Origin: an uncultured Caulobacterales bacterium
GTDB taxonomy: Bacteria > Pseudomonadota > Alphaproteobacteria > Caulobacterales > Caulobacteraceae
Length of the DNA stretch: 64,000 bases
Reading direction: 5' to 3'
NCBI GenBank assembly: GCA_903884425.1
Contig: CAISEP010000017.1
Span: 248,001-312,000 of the forward strand
In this document: positions 52,834 to 61,741 of the stretch, piece after piece
Layout: each line of letters begins with the position of its first letter
How positions within the stretch are numbered: the stretch's first letter is position 1
The notes under the pieces: model-generated
The model's database searches: none
What the model was told of the DNA's origin: nothing
What the model saw: the letters and a program-made list of their open reading frames with translations, nothing else
Made by a program: the position numbers and the translations under genes

Positions 52834-53924
52834 GCCGAACGGTCCTGCCGAGGCTGCGCACCCTTCGGACCGCGTCCGACCTGGCGACGGCCGGGCTGGT
52901 GCCGCAGGACCGGGTGGCCGCGCTGGACGCGGTGGCCGCGCGCTATGCCGTGGCCGTCACCCCGGCCATGGCGGCACTGATCGATCCGGCCGATCCCGCC
53001 GATCCCGTGGCCGCCCAGTTCCTGCCCGACCCGCGGGAGCTGGTCACCCTGCCGGACGAGGCCGCCGACCCGGTGGGGGACGACGCCTTCAGCCCGGTGC
53101 CGGGCATCGTCCACCGCTATCCGGACCGGGTGCTTTTGAAGATCACCCACACCTGTGCCGTCTATTGCCGCTTCTGCTTCCGGCGGGAGATGGTGGGGCC
53201 CGACGGGGACGGCGACCTGAACGGGGCGGCGCTGGAGGCGGCGCTGGACTACATCGCCAGGACCCCGCGCATCTGGGAGGTGATCATCACCGGCGGCGAC
53301 CCGCTGGTCCTGTCGGCCCGGCGGCTGCGCGACCTGTCCGACCGGCTGGCCGCCATCCCGCATGTGCGGATCGTGCGTTACCACACCCGCATTCCGGTGG
53401 TGGCACCGGAGAAGATCACCCCGGCCCTGGTGGCCGCCCTCGCCTGCGCCGGCAAGGCCGTCTATGTCTCCCTGCACGCCAACCACCCCCGGGAACTGAC
53501 GCCCGACGCCCGGGCCGCCTGCGCCCGGATCATCGATGCCGGTCTGCCCATGCTCAGCCAGACCGTGCTGCTGAAGGGCATCAACGACACGCCGGAGGTG
53601 ATGGGCGAGCTGATGCGCGCCTTCGTCGAGACCCGGATCAAGCCCTACTACCTGCACCATCCGGACAAGGCTCCGGGCACCGGCTGGCTGCGCACCGACT
53701 TCGAGACGGGCCGCAGGCTGATGCGGGCCCTGCGCGGCGACCTGTCCGGCCTGTGCCAGCCCACCTACATCTTCGATATTCCCGGCGGTCACGGAAAGGT
53801 GCCGGTCGGACCGGACCATCTGTCGGGAGACGCGACGGCACCGCGGGATATCGAAGACCCGTGGGGCCGAAGGCACGCCCTGGTTACAGAATCCGACGGA
53901 TATGATACTGATGAACCGTTCTAG
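52830..53924 (+). CDS. epmB: EF-P-specific lysine 2,3-aminomutase
   Basis: Radical-SAM, PLP-dependent aminomutase of 364 residues that converts L-lysine to (R)-beta-lysine. The cluster-binding motif is CAVYCRFC (Cys109, Cys113, Cys116). Further segments are ITGGDPLVLS, YHTRIPVVAPEKIT, SLHANHPREL, and near the C-terminus YYLHHPDKAPGT, where a lysine likely binds PLP. The length matches the short EpmB class rather than clostridial KamA. The start at 52830 lies inside the end of epmA (ATGA overlap), so the two are translationally coupled. Confidence 0.95.
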   Translation: MSRTVLPRLRTLRTASDLATAGLVPQDRVAALDAVAARYAVAVTPAMAALIDPADPADPVAAQFLPDPRELVTLPDEAADPVGDDAFSPVPGIVHRYPDRVLLKITHTCAVYCRFCFRREMVGPDGDGDLNGAALEAALDYIARTPRIWEVIITGGDPLVLSARRLRDLSDRLAAIPHVRIVRYHTRIPVVAPEKITPALVAALACAGKAVYVSLHANHPRELTPDARAACARIIDAGLPMLSQTVLLKGINDTPEVMGELMRAFVETRIKPYYLHHPDKAPGTGWLRTDFETGRRLMRALRGDLSGLCQPTYIFDIPGGHGKVPVGPDHLSGDATAPRDIEDPWGRRHALVTESDGYDTDEPF

Positions 53925-53994
53925 GACCCAAGACGAACGGATATTTACCAAAAATTACGTCGAACGTGTGCTGAAATCGGAATCCGAACTGCTT

Positions 53995-54008
53995 GACTCC
54001 CGGGAGTC
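53995..54008 (+). promoter_or_regulatory. Palindrome containing the kinase 3 ribosome-binding site
   Basis: GACTCCCGGGAGTC is a perfect 14-nt palindrome ending 9 bp before the ATG at 54018. The likely Shine-Dalgarno GGGAG is its right half, so a GACTC/GAGTC stem with a CCGG loop would hide it. It could equally be a DNA-binding site. Confidence 0.4.
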
Positions 54009-54017
54009 CCCGATCCG

Positions 54018-56429
54018 ATGCCCAACGAAGCCGCACGACTGCGCGCCGTCAATGCGCTGAGGATGCTGGACACCCCGGCGGAGCCGCGCTTCGACCGGCT
54101 GACCGCCCTGGCGGCGCACCTGTTCGGAGCGCCGATCATCGGCCTGTCCCTGCTGCGGGGCGACCGCCTCTGGTTCAAGTCCAGCATCGGCCTTGAGATG
54201 CGCGACATCCCCCTCGAACAGTCGATCTGCAATGTCACCCGCACCCTGCCCCGCGGCCAGAGCCTGGTGGTGGAGGACCTCAGCCTCGATCCCCGGTTCG
54301 CCCAGCTGCCCGCCAGCCGGGGGGAAGGGGGTGCCCGGTTCTATGCCGGGGTGCCGGTCCGTCTGCCGGACGGGGTGGCAGTGGGGGCCCTTGCGGTGCT
54401 GGACCGCGCCCCTCGCCCGGCACCACCGCCCGAACTGATGACGCACCTAGCCAGTCTTGCGGACATGGCCGCCACGGAGCTGGAGCTCGATCTGGTCCGC
54501 CAGGCGGCGGAGGACCGGGAACGGCTGCTGCGGCTGGCGGAACAGATGACCGGCATGGGACGCTGGCACCTCGACCTGCAGACCGGGGACATTTCCATCT
54601 CCGACGGCATGTACGCGATCTACGGCCTGGAGCCGCAGCCCGGAGACGTGCGGGTACTGGCGGAGCAGCAGCTCGTCCCCCCCGACGCCCTGCCGGAGGT
54701 GGAACGGCTGATGACCGCAGCGGCGCTGGACGGCCGGGCCTTCACCCATCGTTCGGTGGTGACGAGGACGGACGGCTCGATCCGGCATATCGAATCCATG
54801 GGGGCCCCCGTCGTCGGCCCCAGCGGTCGGCGGATCGGCGTCAGCGGCGTGCTGCGCGACGTGACCGAGGAGGTGGAGCGGGTCGAGGCCCTGAACCAGC
54901 AGATGGCGCGCTACCGGCTGCTGACGGACCATGCCCAGGACGTGATCGTCTCCCTCGGCCCGACGGGGATGGTGGACTATTGCTCCCCCGCCGTGACCCC
55001 GCTGACCGGCTATCTGCCGGAGGAGCTGGTGGGGACGAACAGCTCCCGCTTCCTGGAGCGGGAGGACGTGCCCCTGGCGGCGGCGGCCCTCGAACAGACC
55101 CGCCGCACCGGTCAGCCGACCCGACTGGAATGCCGGTTCCGCTGCAAGTCCGGGGACAGCGTCTGGGTCGAGGCCCAGCTGGCCCCCATCCTCGATCCCG
55201 CCACCGGGGAACTGGTGGGCTTCTGCGACGTGATCCGCGACATCACCGCGCGCCGCGCTCTGGAGGACAGCCTGCGGGAGGCAACCGTGCTGGCCGAGCG
55301 GGCGGTGAAGGTGAAGTCGGAGTTCATGGCCAACATGACCCATGAGCTGCGCACCCCGCTGACCAGCATCCTGGGCTTCGGGGCCCTACTGGCCAATGCC
55401 CGGGACCTGACCCCCGAAAGCCGCCGGTATGTGAGCCGGGTGATGGCCGCCAGCGGCAGCCTGCTGACCACGGTGAACGACATTCTCGACTTCTCCCGCC
55501 TGGAGGCCGGTCAGGTGGAGATCCGCCGCCGCCCGGTGGACACCGCCGTGCTGATCCAGGACACCGCCGACCTCCTGCGCCCCCAGGCCGAGGAGAAGGA
55601 CTTGGCCCTGGAGGTGATCGTCGACGCCCGCACGCCTGCCCTGGCCGTCGATCCCGACCGCCTGCGCCAGGTGCTGCTGAACCTGATCGGCAATGCGGTG
55701 AAGTTCACCCGGGCCGGCCGGGTGACCGTGCGGGCCGCCTACGATCCCGCGCGGGCGACCCTGGTCATCGACATCGAGGACACCGGACCGGGCATTCCCG
55801 CCGACCAGCTGAACTCCATCTTCCAGCGCTTCGTCCGGGCCAAGCAGTCCGACTCGACCCCGTCGGAGGGCAGCGGGCTGGGCCTGGCCATCGCGTCCGG
55901 CCTGCTGCGGCTGATGGGGGGCACCATCGCGGTGGACTCGACGCCGGGGGTCGGCAGCCACTTCCAGTGCACCCTCGCCGCCGAACCGGCCCCGCTCACG
56001 GCCCCCGACGCCGTGCCGGACCAGATCAGCCCGGCCCTGCGGGTGCTGGTGGTGGATGATCACGCCGCCAACCGCGATCTGGTGCGCGTCATCCTGGCCC
56101 CCCTGGGCTGGGATGTGGACGAGGCGGTGGACGGCCCCTCCAGCCTCGAGCGGTGCGCGACCAAGGCCTATGACGTGGTGCTGATGGACTACCGGATGCC
56201 GGGCATGACGGGCCTCGAAGCCCTGCAGGCCATCCGGCGCGCACCCGGCCCCAACCAGTTCGTGCCGACGATCGCCTTCACCGCCAATGCCTCGAGCGAG
56301 GATACCCAGCGCCTCTTGAACCAGGGCTTCGACGGGTTCGCCGGCAAGCCGATCCTGCCCGCCGACCTGCTGGCGGCGATCATCGACGCGATCAACGGAA
56401 CCGCCGAGACCCGCCAGGCCTGCGGCTGA
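54018..56429 (+). CDS. Hybrid sensor histidine kinase 3 (GAF, PAS, PAS, HisKA, HATPase, receiver)
   Basis: Soluble hybrid kinase of 803 residues. An N-terminal GAF domain (about 15-155) of the type found with LDTPAEPRFDRLTALAA and SSIGLEMRDIPLEQS; a PAS domain at about 175-290; a second PAS at about 300-412; then HisKA with MTHELRTPLTS (His442), HATPase_c (NLIGNAVKF, DTGPGIP, GSGLGLAIA) and a receiver with Asp724 (LMDYRMPGM). No transmembrane helix is seen, so the signal is cytoplasmic, possibly a small ligand or redox state. It is followed by the sulfatase gene after 100 bp, but no DNA-binding partner is nearby. Confidence 0.93.
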   Translation: MPNEAARLRAVNALRMLDTPAEPRFDRLTALAAHLFGAPIIGLSLLRGDRLWFKSSIGLEMRDIPLEQSICNVTRTLPRGQSLVVEDLSLDPRFAQLPASRGEGGARFYAGVPVRLPDGVAVGALAVLDRAPRPAPPPELMTHLASLADMAATELELDLVRQAAEDRERLLRLAEQMTGMGRWHLDLQTGDISISDGMYAIYGLEPQPGDVRVLAEQQLVPPDALPEVERLMTAAALDGRAFTHRSVVTRTDGSIRHIESMGAPVVGPSGRRIGVSGVLRDVTEEVERVEALNQQMARYRLLTDHAQDVIVSLGPTGMVDYCSPAVTPLTGYLPEELVGTNSSRFLEREDVPLAAAALEQTRRTGQPTRLECRFRCKSGDSVWVEAQLAPILDPATGELVGFCDVIRDITARRALEDSLREATVLAERAVKVKSEFMANMTHELRTPLTSILGFGALLANARDLTPESRRYVSRVMAASGSLLTTVNDILDFSRLEAGQVEIRRRPVDTAVLIQDTADLLRPQAEEKDLALEVIVDARTPALAVDPDRLRQVLLNLIGNAVKFTRAGRVTVRAAYDPARATLVIDIEDTGPGIPADQLNSIFQRFVRAKQSDSTPSEGSGLGLAIASGLLRLMGGTIAVDSTPGVGSHFQCTLAAEPAPLTAPDAVPDQISPALRVLVVDDHAANRDLVRVILAPLGWDVDEAVDGPSSLERCATKAYDVVLMDYRMPGMTGLEALQAIRRAPGPNQFVPTIAFTANASSEDTQRLLNQGFDGFAGKPILPADLLAAIIDAINGTAETRQACG

Positions 56430-56529
56430 CCGTCAAGCCCGGCTGACCCTCAAGCCTGACACGCAGGGCTGGACCCGACGGCACAACTTATGACACACTA
56501 AGTGACAGTTGTTTCGTTGGTGAGGGACC

Positions 56530-58926
56530 ATGGCGACGGATGCAGATGACCCCCGACCCGGCTTCGACCGCCGGTCCCTGCTGATCGGGGGCGGACTGGG
56601 CGCCGCAGGCATGGCGGGGATCGCCGCCCTGGGCGGAGCCATCCGCGACGCGGCCTCGCCCTTCATCGCCCCCTCCGCCGTGCGACCGGGAGACCCGGCG
56701 AAGATCGCGCTGTCCTATGCCCACAGCCATCCGGCCCTGGGACCCGACCGGGTGTCGCCGCCGAAGGGCGCGCCGAACATCGTGCTGATCATCCTGGACG
56801 ACGTGGGCTATGCCGATCTCGGCTGCTACGGGGGCGACATCGACACGCCGCGCATGGACGCCCTGGCGGCGGAGGGGCTGCGCTATGCCAACTTCCGCAC
56901 CACGGCCATGTGCTCCTGCACCCGGGCGGCGCTGCTCACCGGCCTGAACCACCACTCCGCGGGCATGGGGTGGCTGGCAGACATCGATTCCGGCTATCCC
57001 GGCTATCGGGGCGACCTGACCCTGGAGGCCGCGACCCTGGCCGAGGTGCTGCGGGACGCCGGCTGGTCCACCTTCCTGGTGGGCAAGTGGCACGTGAACA
57101 ACGTGGCGCACAACGGCCCCACCGGCCCGTTCCACAACTGGCCCACCAACCGCGGGTTCGAGCGGGCCTACTGGTACCAGGGCCACTCCACCGACTATTT
57201 CCGCCCCGGCGCCCTCTATGACGGCCTGACCCCGGTGGAGGCTCCGCAGCGGGACGACTACTACGTCACCGACGACCTCACCGACCGGGCGATCCGCGAC
57301 ATCCGCACCCAGAAGGCGTCGGACCCCACCCGGCCGTTCTTCCTGCAACTGGCCTATTCCGGCGCCCATTCGCCGCTTCAGGCCAAGGCGGAGGACCGGG
57401 ACCACTATCGCGGCCGCTTCGACAAGGGCTGGGACCAGGTCCGGCACGAGCGCCTGGCCCGGCAGAAGGCGCTGGGCCTGGTGGCCGAGACGGCGGAGCT
57501 GCCGCCCCTGTCCTTCGGCGCCGACCCGTGGGAGACCCTCACCCCCCAGCAGAAGCGGGTCTATGCCCGGTACATGGAGGTCTATGCCGGGGTGATCGGG
57601 GCGCTGGACCGCAACATCGGGCGGCTGATGGACGCCCTGCAGGCGCTGGGCCAGGCGGACAACACCCTGGTCATGGTGTTCTCCGACAATGGCGGCTCGC
57701 CGGAGGGCACCCCCACCGGAACCCCCAACATCCTGGCCTCGGCCCTGGGCGGCGGCGTGCCCCTGGACGAGGCGGAGAAGCTGCACGACGTGATGGGCGG
57801 GCCCGACACCTTCCCCCACTATCCCATGGGCTGGGCCAATGCCTCGAATACCCCCTACCGGCTCTACAAGCAGTACACCAACCTGGGCGGCGTGGCCGAC
57901 CCGCTGATCGTCCACTGGCCGAAGCGGATCACCGAGAAGGGCGCGATCCGCCGCCAGTTCGTGCACGTGGTGGACCTGTTCCCCACGATCCTCGAGGCGG
58001 TAGGCGTCAAGCGGCCGGAGGTCTATCGCGGCCAGCCGCAGAAGCCGCTGGAAGGGGCCAGCGCCTATGCCACCTTCAACGGCGGCACGGCCCCCACCCG
58101 GACGGAGCAGTATTACGAGCTGGGGGGCTTCCGGGCCTATCAGGACGGGGACTGGCGGCTGGTCAGCGTCCACCGGCGCGGCGCGGCCTTCGAGAAGGAC
58201 GCCTGGGCCCTCTACGACATGCGCACCGACCCGACGGAGCTGCATGACCTGTCCGACCGCCATCCGGAGGTGGCCGCGGCCCTGCTGAAGAAGTGGAACG
58301 CCGCGGCCATCCGCTACAACGTGCTGCCGCTGGACGACCGGAACCTGGTCATCAAGATGATGCAGCAGCGCCTGCGCACCCTGAAACCCCACTGGGTGTT
58401 CCATCCCCCGGTGGACGTCCTGCCCACGGACGTGGCGCCCCTGGTCTGCGGCCAGGACCACGAGATCACGGTGACCTTCGACCGCCCGAAGGACGTGCGC
58501 AACGGCGTGCTGGTCAGCCACGGCTCGACGCCTGCGGGGTACAGCCTGTTCCTGGAGGACGGGCGGCTGATCTACGAGACCAGCCTCGTCCCCTGGCGCG
58601 AACGCATCGACGGCGGCCCCGTGCCGGAGGGCCGGGTGACGGTGAAGTACCAGCAGACCATGAAGCTGCGCCCGGTGGACGGCACCGGCCGCCTGTTCGT
58701 CAACGGCGAGGCCCGGGGGGAGCACCATTTCCGCCACCTGCTGGTCACCGCCAGCTATGACGGCTTTGCCATCGGCTCCGATCCCGGCGGTCAGGTGTCG
58801 AAGGCCTATGCGGGTCCCAACCCCTATCCGGCACCGATCCACGAGGTGCGGATCGACATCCGCTCCGGCCCGCCGACCCCGCAGGAGACCCTGCACTTCA
58901 TCGAGATCATGAAGATCAATGCGTGA
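56530..58926 (+). CDS. Tat-exported arylsulfatase-family enzyme with C-S-C-T-R active-site motif
   Basis: Sulfatase-family hydrolase of 798 residues. The N-terminus has a twin-arginine signal (DRRSLLIGGGLGAAG, residues 13-27), fitting export of a folded protein. Metal ligands Asp90/Asp91 are in LIILDDVGYADLG. The cysteine that would become formylglycine is Cys128 in MCSCTRAALLTG; the usual C-x-P-x-R is here C-S-C-T-R, with Cys130 in place of Pro. Other family parts are GKWHVNN, SDNGGSPEG and a C-terminal beta-rich region from about 650 (PAGYSLFLEDGRL, FVNGEA). Arg132 is retained. Substrate unknown. An FGE gene lies 0.8 kb downstream. Confidence 0.92.
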   Translation: MATDADDPRPGFDRRSLLIGGGLGAAGMAGIAALGGAIRDAASPFIAPSAVRPGDPAKIALSYAHSHPALGPDRVSPPKGAPNIVLIILDDVGYADLGCYGGDIDTPRMDALAAEGLRYANFRTTAMCSCTRAALLTGLNHHSAGMGWLADIDSGYPGYRGDLTLEAATLAEVLRDAGWSTFLVGKWHVNNVAHNGPTGPFHNWPTNRGFERAYWYQGHSTDYFRPGALYDGLTPVEAPQRDDYYVTDDLTDRAIRDIRTQKASDPTRPFFLQLAYSGAHSPLQAKAEDRDHYRGRFDKGWDQVRHERLARQKALGLVAETAELPPLSFGADPWETLTPQQKRVYARYMEVYAGVIGALDRNIGRLMDALQALGQADNTLVMVFSDNGGSPEGTPTGTPNILASALGGGVPLDEAEKLHDVMGGPDTFPHYPMGWANASNTPYRLYKQYTNLGGVADPLIVHWPKRITEKGAIRRQFVHVVDLFPTILEAVGVKRPEVYRGQPQKPLEGASAYATFNGGTAPTRTEQYYELGGFRAYQDGDWRLVSVHRRGAAFEKDAWALYDMRTDPTELHDLSDRHPEVAAALLKKWNAAAIRYNVLPLDDRNLVIKMMQQRLRTLKPHWVFHPPVDVLPTDVAPLVCGQDHEITVTFDRPKDVRNGVLVSHGSTPAGYSLFLEDGRLIYETSLVPWRERIDGGPVPEGRVTVKYQQTMKLRPVDGTGRLFVNGEARGEHHFRHLLVTASYDGFAIGSDPGGQVSKAYAGPNPYPAPIHEVRIDIRSGPPTPQETLHFIEIMKINA

Positions 58927-58934
58927 GGGGGGGG

Positions 58935-59007
58935 GGTTCCCGGCTCAAGGCCGGGAATGACGAATATGAGATTTTTCTCGTCATTCCCGGGCGAAGACCC
59001 GGGAACC
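58935..59007. repeat. Family B inverted repeat, locus 4
   Basis: Left arm GGTTCCCGGCTCAAGGCC (CAAG-loop subtype), AT-rich spacer, right arm GGGCGAAGACCCGGGAACC (CTTCG-loop subtype in reverse). It lies between the convergent sulfatase and TetR genes. A 10-G run (58927-58936) immediately precedes it, directly after the sulfatase stop. Confidence 0.8.
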
Positions 59008-59023
59008 CCCGTCCGGAAATCCC

Positions 59024-59635
59024 TCACCGCCCCGCCAGCAACGCCTCCGCCGCGCGGGCCATGACCCGGCGGGCGCGGACGGCGTCCAGCCCCTGGTCGT
59101 GACGCAGGCGGATCCAGCTCTCCAGGCACAGGACGAGGTCCAGGGCATCGAAGGTGTCGTCGTCGAGCCCGGGGGGCAGCACCCCCACCAGGGCCGCGCG
59201 GAGCACCCGGTTCAGCTCGGTGCCCTTGGCCCGGATCACGTCGGACCGGTGGCGCTGGGCATTGGCGGCCCGGCGATAGGGCATGACCGTCTCGAACGCC
59301 TCGACCCGGCGACTGATCAGGGCGTCCAGCCGTTCCCGCCAGGTGGTACCGGGCAGGGGCTGCTCGACAATGCCGCGCAGGCGGGCCTCGACGATGGCGT
59401 TCATCTCCCGGCGCAGGCCCTCCATGTCCTTGAAGTGACGGAAGACGCTGCGCAGGCCGACCCCGGCCTGCTCGGCCACGGATTCGGCGCTGGGCTCCAG
59501 GTCCCCGGCCTCGACCAGCTGCATCAGGGCCGCCACGATCCGGCGGCGACTGTCGGCCGAGCGCAGGCGGCGGCCGTCGGTGACCGGGTCCGTCGCATCC
59601 GGGGCGGGGTCGGGTCGGGCGGCGCTGGCGGTCAT
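59024..59635 (-). CDS. TetR-family transcriptional regulator
   Basis: Regulator of 203 residues. The N-terminal helix-turn-helix runs from about 28 to 75 (SRRRIVAALMQLVEAG, ESVAEQAGVGLRSVFRHF); the C-terminal all-helical ligand/dimerisation domain is divergent, as is usual. It is transcribed in the same direction as the FGE operon, 112 bp downstream of the FGE stop. A TTTGT-N6-ACAAA dyad in that gap is a candidate autoregulatory operator. Likely targets are itself and perhaps the adh-gst-gst-FGE operon or the convergent sulfatase; this is inference. Confidence 0.9.
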   Translation of the reverse strand: MTASAARPDPAPDATDPVTDGRRLRSADSRRRIVAALMQLVEAGDLEPSAESVAEQAGVGLRSVFRHFKDMEGLRREMNAIVEARLRGIVEQPLPGTTWRERLDALISRRVEAFETVMPYRRAANAQRHRSDVIRAKGTELNRVLRAALVGVLPPGLDDDTFDALDLVLCLESWIRLRHDQGLDAVRARRVMARAAEALLAGR

Positions 59636-59695
59636 GCGGGATCAAGCCTTGTCTGTCGTCGGCCCCGGGCGGGGCCTGGCTGAGCGATAGCAGAC

Positions 59696-59711
59696 TTTGT
59701 CCGCACACAAA
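59696..59711. promoter_or_regulatory. TetR operator candidate TTTGT-N6-ACAAA
   Basis: A dyad TTTGTCCGCACACAAA lies 61 bp upstream of the TetR start. TetR-type regulators commonly bind such dyads and control themselves. The 5-bp arms are short, so the evidence is moderate. Confidence 0.4.
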
Positions 59712-59747
59712 TAGCCGACGGTGCGCCGGCGCCGCAGGAAACCCCGT

Positions 59748-60569
59748 TCAGCCTGCGGCTTCGACACAGCGAAAGCCCACATGCCCCGTGGAAGTCTCCG
59801 CCGTCAGGCCGATCCGGGCGGCCGGGCGATACCTCGCGCAATATTCCCCGGCGCAGAGATGGGAGCCGCCCTTGAGGGCCAGCAGGTCGCCGTCACCCCG
59901 GCCCGTGCCACAGCAGCCCGAAACACTGCGGCGGGGATCGAAGGGGGAGCTGGTCCACTCCCAGACATTGCCGATCATGTCGTGGAGGCCGTGGCCGTTC
60001 GGGGCGAAGTGTCCCACCGGCGTGGTGCCGGGGGCCCCGTCCCGGGCGAAGTACCAGGGAAAGGCCCCGGTCCAGACATTGGCCATCAGCTGCCCATCCG
60101 GCCGGAAGTCGGCCCCCCAGGCATAGTCGGCGTCCACCAGGCCGCCCCGGGCCGCGGCTTCCCACTCCGCCTCGGTGGGCAGGCGGGCACCCCGCCAGGC
60201 GGCATAGGCGGCAGCGTCCTCATAGGCCACGTGGACCACCGGATGCGCCTCCCGGCCCTGGAGGTCGGAGCCCGGCCCCGCAGGCGCGCGCCAGCTGGCC
60301 CCGGGACGGAACGACCACCAGGCGGTGGGGTCGGACAGGTCCACCGGCCCCGCCGTCGGGGTGAACACAGCAGAGCCGGCGGGGTCCGCCCGCTCGGCCA
60401 CGGTCACGTGGCCCGTGGCAGCGACGAAGGCCGCGAACCGGGCATTGGTCACGGGGAACCGGTCGATGCGGAAGGCCGCCACCGGCACCTCGCGCGCCGG
60501 GCGCTCCTCCGGGTAATGCCGGTCGGAGCCCAGCCGATAGAGCCCGGCCGGGATGAGGACGGTCGTCAC
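59748..60569 (-). CDS. Formylglycine-generating enzyme (SUMF1/FGE-sulfatase domain)
   Basis: FGE oxidises the sulfatase-motif cysteine to formylglycine. The protein has 273 residues, close to a complete single-domain bacterial FGE. Diagnostic segments are [43 protein letters not shown] and NVWEWTSS. The catalytic copper-binding pair is [20 protein letters not shown], with Cys239 and Cys244 in C-x4-C spacing, which separates true FGE from SUMF1-like proteins without activity. The start is a GTG at 60569 overlapping the upstream stop (GTGA). It is the last of four coupled or close genes; the sulfatase at 56530 is the only substrate seen. Confidence 0.92.
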   Translation of the reverse strand: MTTVLIPAGLYRLGSDRHYPEERPAREVPVAAFRIDRFPVTNARFAAFVAATGHVTVAERADPAGSAVFTPTAGPVDLSDPTAWWSFRPGASWRAPAGPGSDLQGREAHPVVHVAYEDAAAYAAWRGARLPTEAEWEAAARGGLVDADYAWGADFRPDGQLMANVWTGAFPWYFARDGAPGTTPVGHFAPNGHGLHDMIGNVWEWTSSPFDPRRSVSGCCGTGRGDGDLLALKGGSHLCAGEYCARYRPAARIGLTAETSTGHVGFRCVEAAG

Positions 60570-61597
60570 AGGTCCCTGAACATCACTTCGCAGCCCGTGC
60601 CCGCCAGCGCCCGGTCGATGGTCGCCCGGTGGGCGGCGTCGAGGGCCAGGTAGTCCTGCCGCAGCCAGTTGAGGCACTTGGCCTGGTAGGGGAAGGGCTG
60701 CTGCACCCATTTGCGGCCGTCGATCATCGTCTCCACGCTCTCCGCCCCCGACATGACGCCCTTTGCATTGGCGATGAGCAGGGGGGCATAGACCCGGCCG
60801 ATCTCCGCCAGCAGGTCGCCCACCGTGGTCGGCAGGGCGGCGGGATCGAACCAGTCACCGGGCTCCGGCTCCAGCCCCGACAGGTCCTCCATGGCGGCGG
60901 CATAGGCCACCACCCGCGGCGCGGTCTCGCTGGCCAGGGCCATGGGCGTGGGATCGAAATGGGCGAGCTGGGTCAGCTGGCCGAACATGCCGAAGTCCCC
61001 TGCCCCCGGCCGGGCCCCAAGCGCGAAGCTGTGGCTGGCCAGGTGCCGGTTCAGGATGGCCAGTAGCCGCCTGTAGCTGTCCTCGATGGTGGTGCCGGTG
61101 ATCTCGTTGGAGCCGACGAAGCGCAGGCGGCCGATCTGCCGCTCGGAAAAGGCCTTGCCCATGGCTGCCAGTTCGTCGTCCGACAGGGGCTTGCCCATCC
61201 AGTTGGGCAGCACCGTCGCCGACTTGGCGATGTCCGCCGCATAGCTCCAGCGATAGTGGAACATCATCTTGGTCATCCACTCGTCGCCATAGTCCTCGAT
61301 CAGGGCGTCGAGGAAGGCCAGCGCCGGGTCGTGGGGGATGACCGGCCGGGGGGCGAAGGCAGTCTCGAACCGGCGGATGATCGGGCTCGAATCGGTGACG
61401 GCCTGCAAGGTCCCGCCCTCATCCGGCAGATAGAAGGTGGGCAGCAGCCGCACCTTGGGCTGGGGAAGGCCCGCCTGCCCCCGCGACCCGGCCAGGAAGC
61501 GATAGGCGATCCGGCGATAGCGCAGCACCGCCAGCATCTTGCGGGTATAGGGCGAGCCGGGCGAGCCGCTCAGGGTGACGGGCTGTTCGATGGCCAT
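60566..61597 (-). CDS. Atypical GST-like protein (paralogue B)
   Basis: Protein of 343 residues with an N-terminal thioredoxin/GST-like domain ([19 protein letters not shown], then [13 protein letters not shown]) and a long helical C-terminal part. It shares with the upstream paralogue the segments ALIEDYxDEWxxxxxxHYRWSY and a C-terminal PYxxxCLxxLxxxxxAL motif, so the two form one family distinct from ordinary ~220-residue GSTs. The stop overlaps the FGE start (GTGA), so translation is coupled. GGAGAGGA precedes the ATG at 61597. Glutathione use is not proven. Confidence 0.8.
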   Translation of the reverse strand: MAIEQPVTLSGSPGSPYTRKMLAVLRYRRIAYRFLAGSRGQAGLPQPKVRLLPTFYLPDEGGTLQAVTDSSPIIRRFETAFAPRPVIPHDPALAFLDALIEDYGDEWMTKMMFHYRWSYAADIAKSATVLPNWMGKPLSDDELAAMGKAFSERQIGRLRFVGSNEITGTTIEDSYRRLLAILNRHLASHSFALGARPGAGDFGMFGQLTQLAHFDPTPMALASETAPRVVAYAAAMEDLSGLEPEPGDWFDPAALPTTVGDLLAEIGRVYAPLLIANAKGVMSGAESVETMIDGRKWVQQPFPYQAKCLNWLRQDYLALDAAHRATIDRALAGTGCEVMFRDL

Positions 61598-61673
61598 GGG
61601 GTCCTCTCCGTTTCCGCCCGGTGCCGTGCGTCCGGCCGCGAAGCCTGCAGACCCTACACCGGGGTCGATCAAT

Positions 61674-61690
61674 TGGCGCACATCGCGCCA
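61674..61690. promoter_or_regulatory. Inverted repeat TGGCGC-N5-GCGCCA
   Basis: Perfect 6-bp arms with a 5-bp spacer in the 144-bp gap between the two GST-like genes, about 77 bp upstream of paralogue B. It could be an operator for an internal promoter or an mRNA hairpin. Confidence 0.35.
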
Positions 61691-61697
61691 TATTATT

Positions 61698-61740
61698 CCA
61701 CGTCTGTCCAGCTTCCACGTCTGTCCAGCTTCCGCGTCTG
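61698..61740. repeat. 17-bp tandem repeat, 2.5 copies
   Basis: The unit CCACGTCTGTCCAGCTT occurs twice in tandem, followed by the partial copy CCGCGTCTG. It ends directly before the stop of GST-like paralogue A and lies in the gap upstream of paralogue B. It may have arisen by slippage. Confidence 0.7.
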
Positions 61741-61741
61741 A

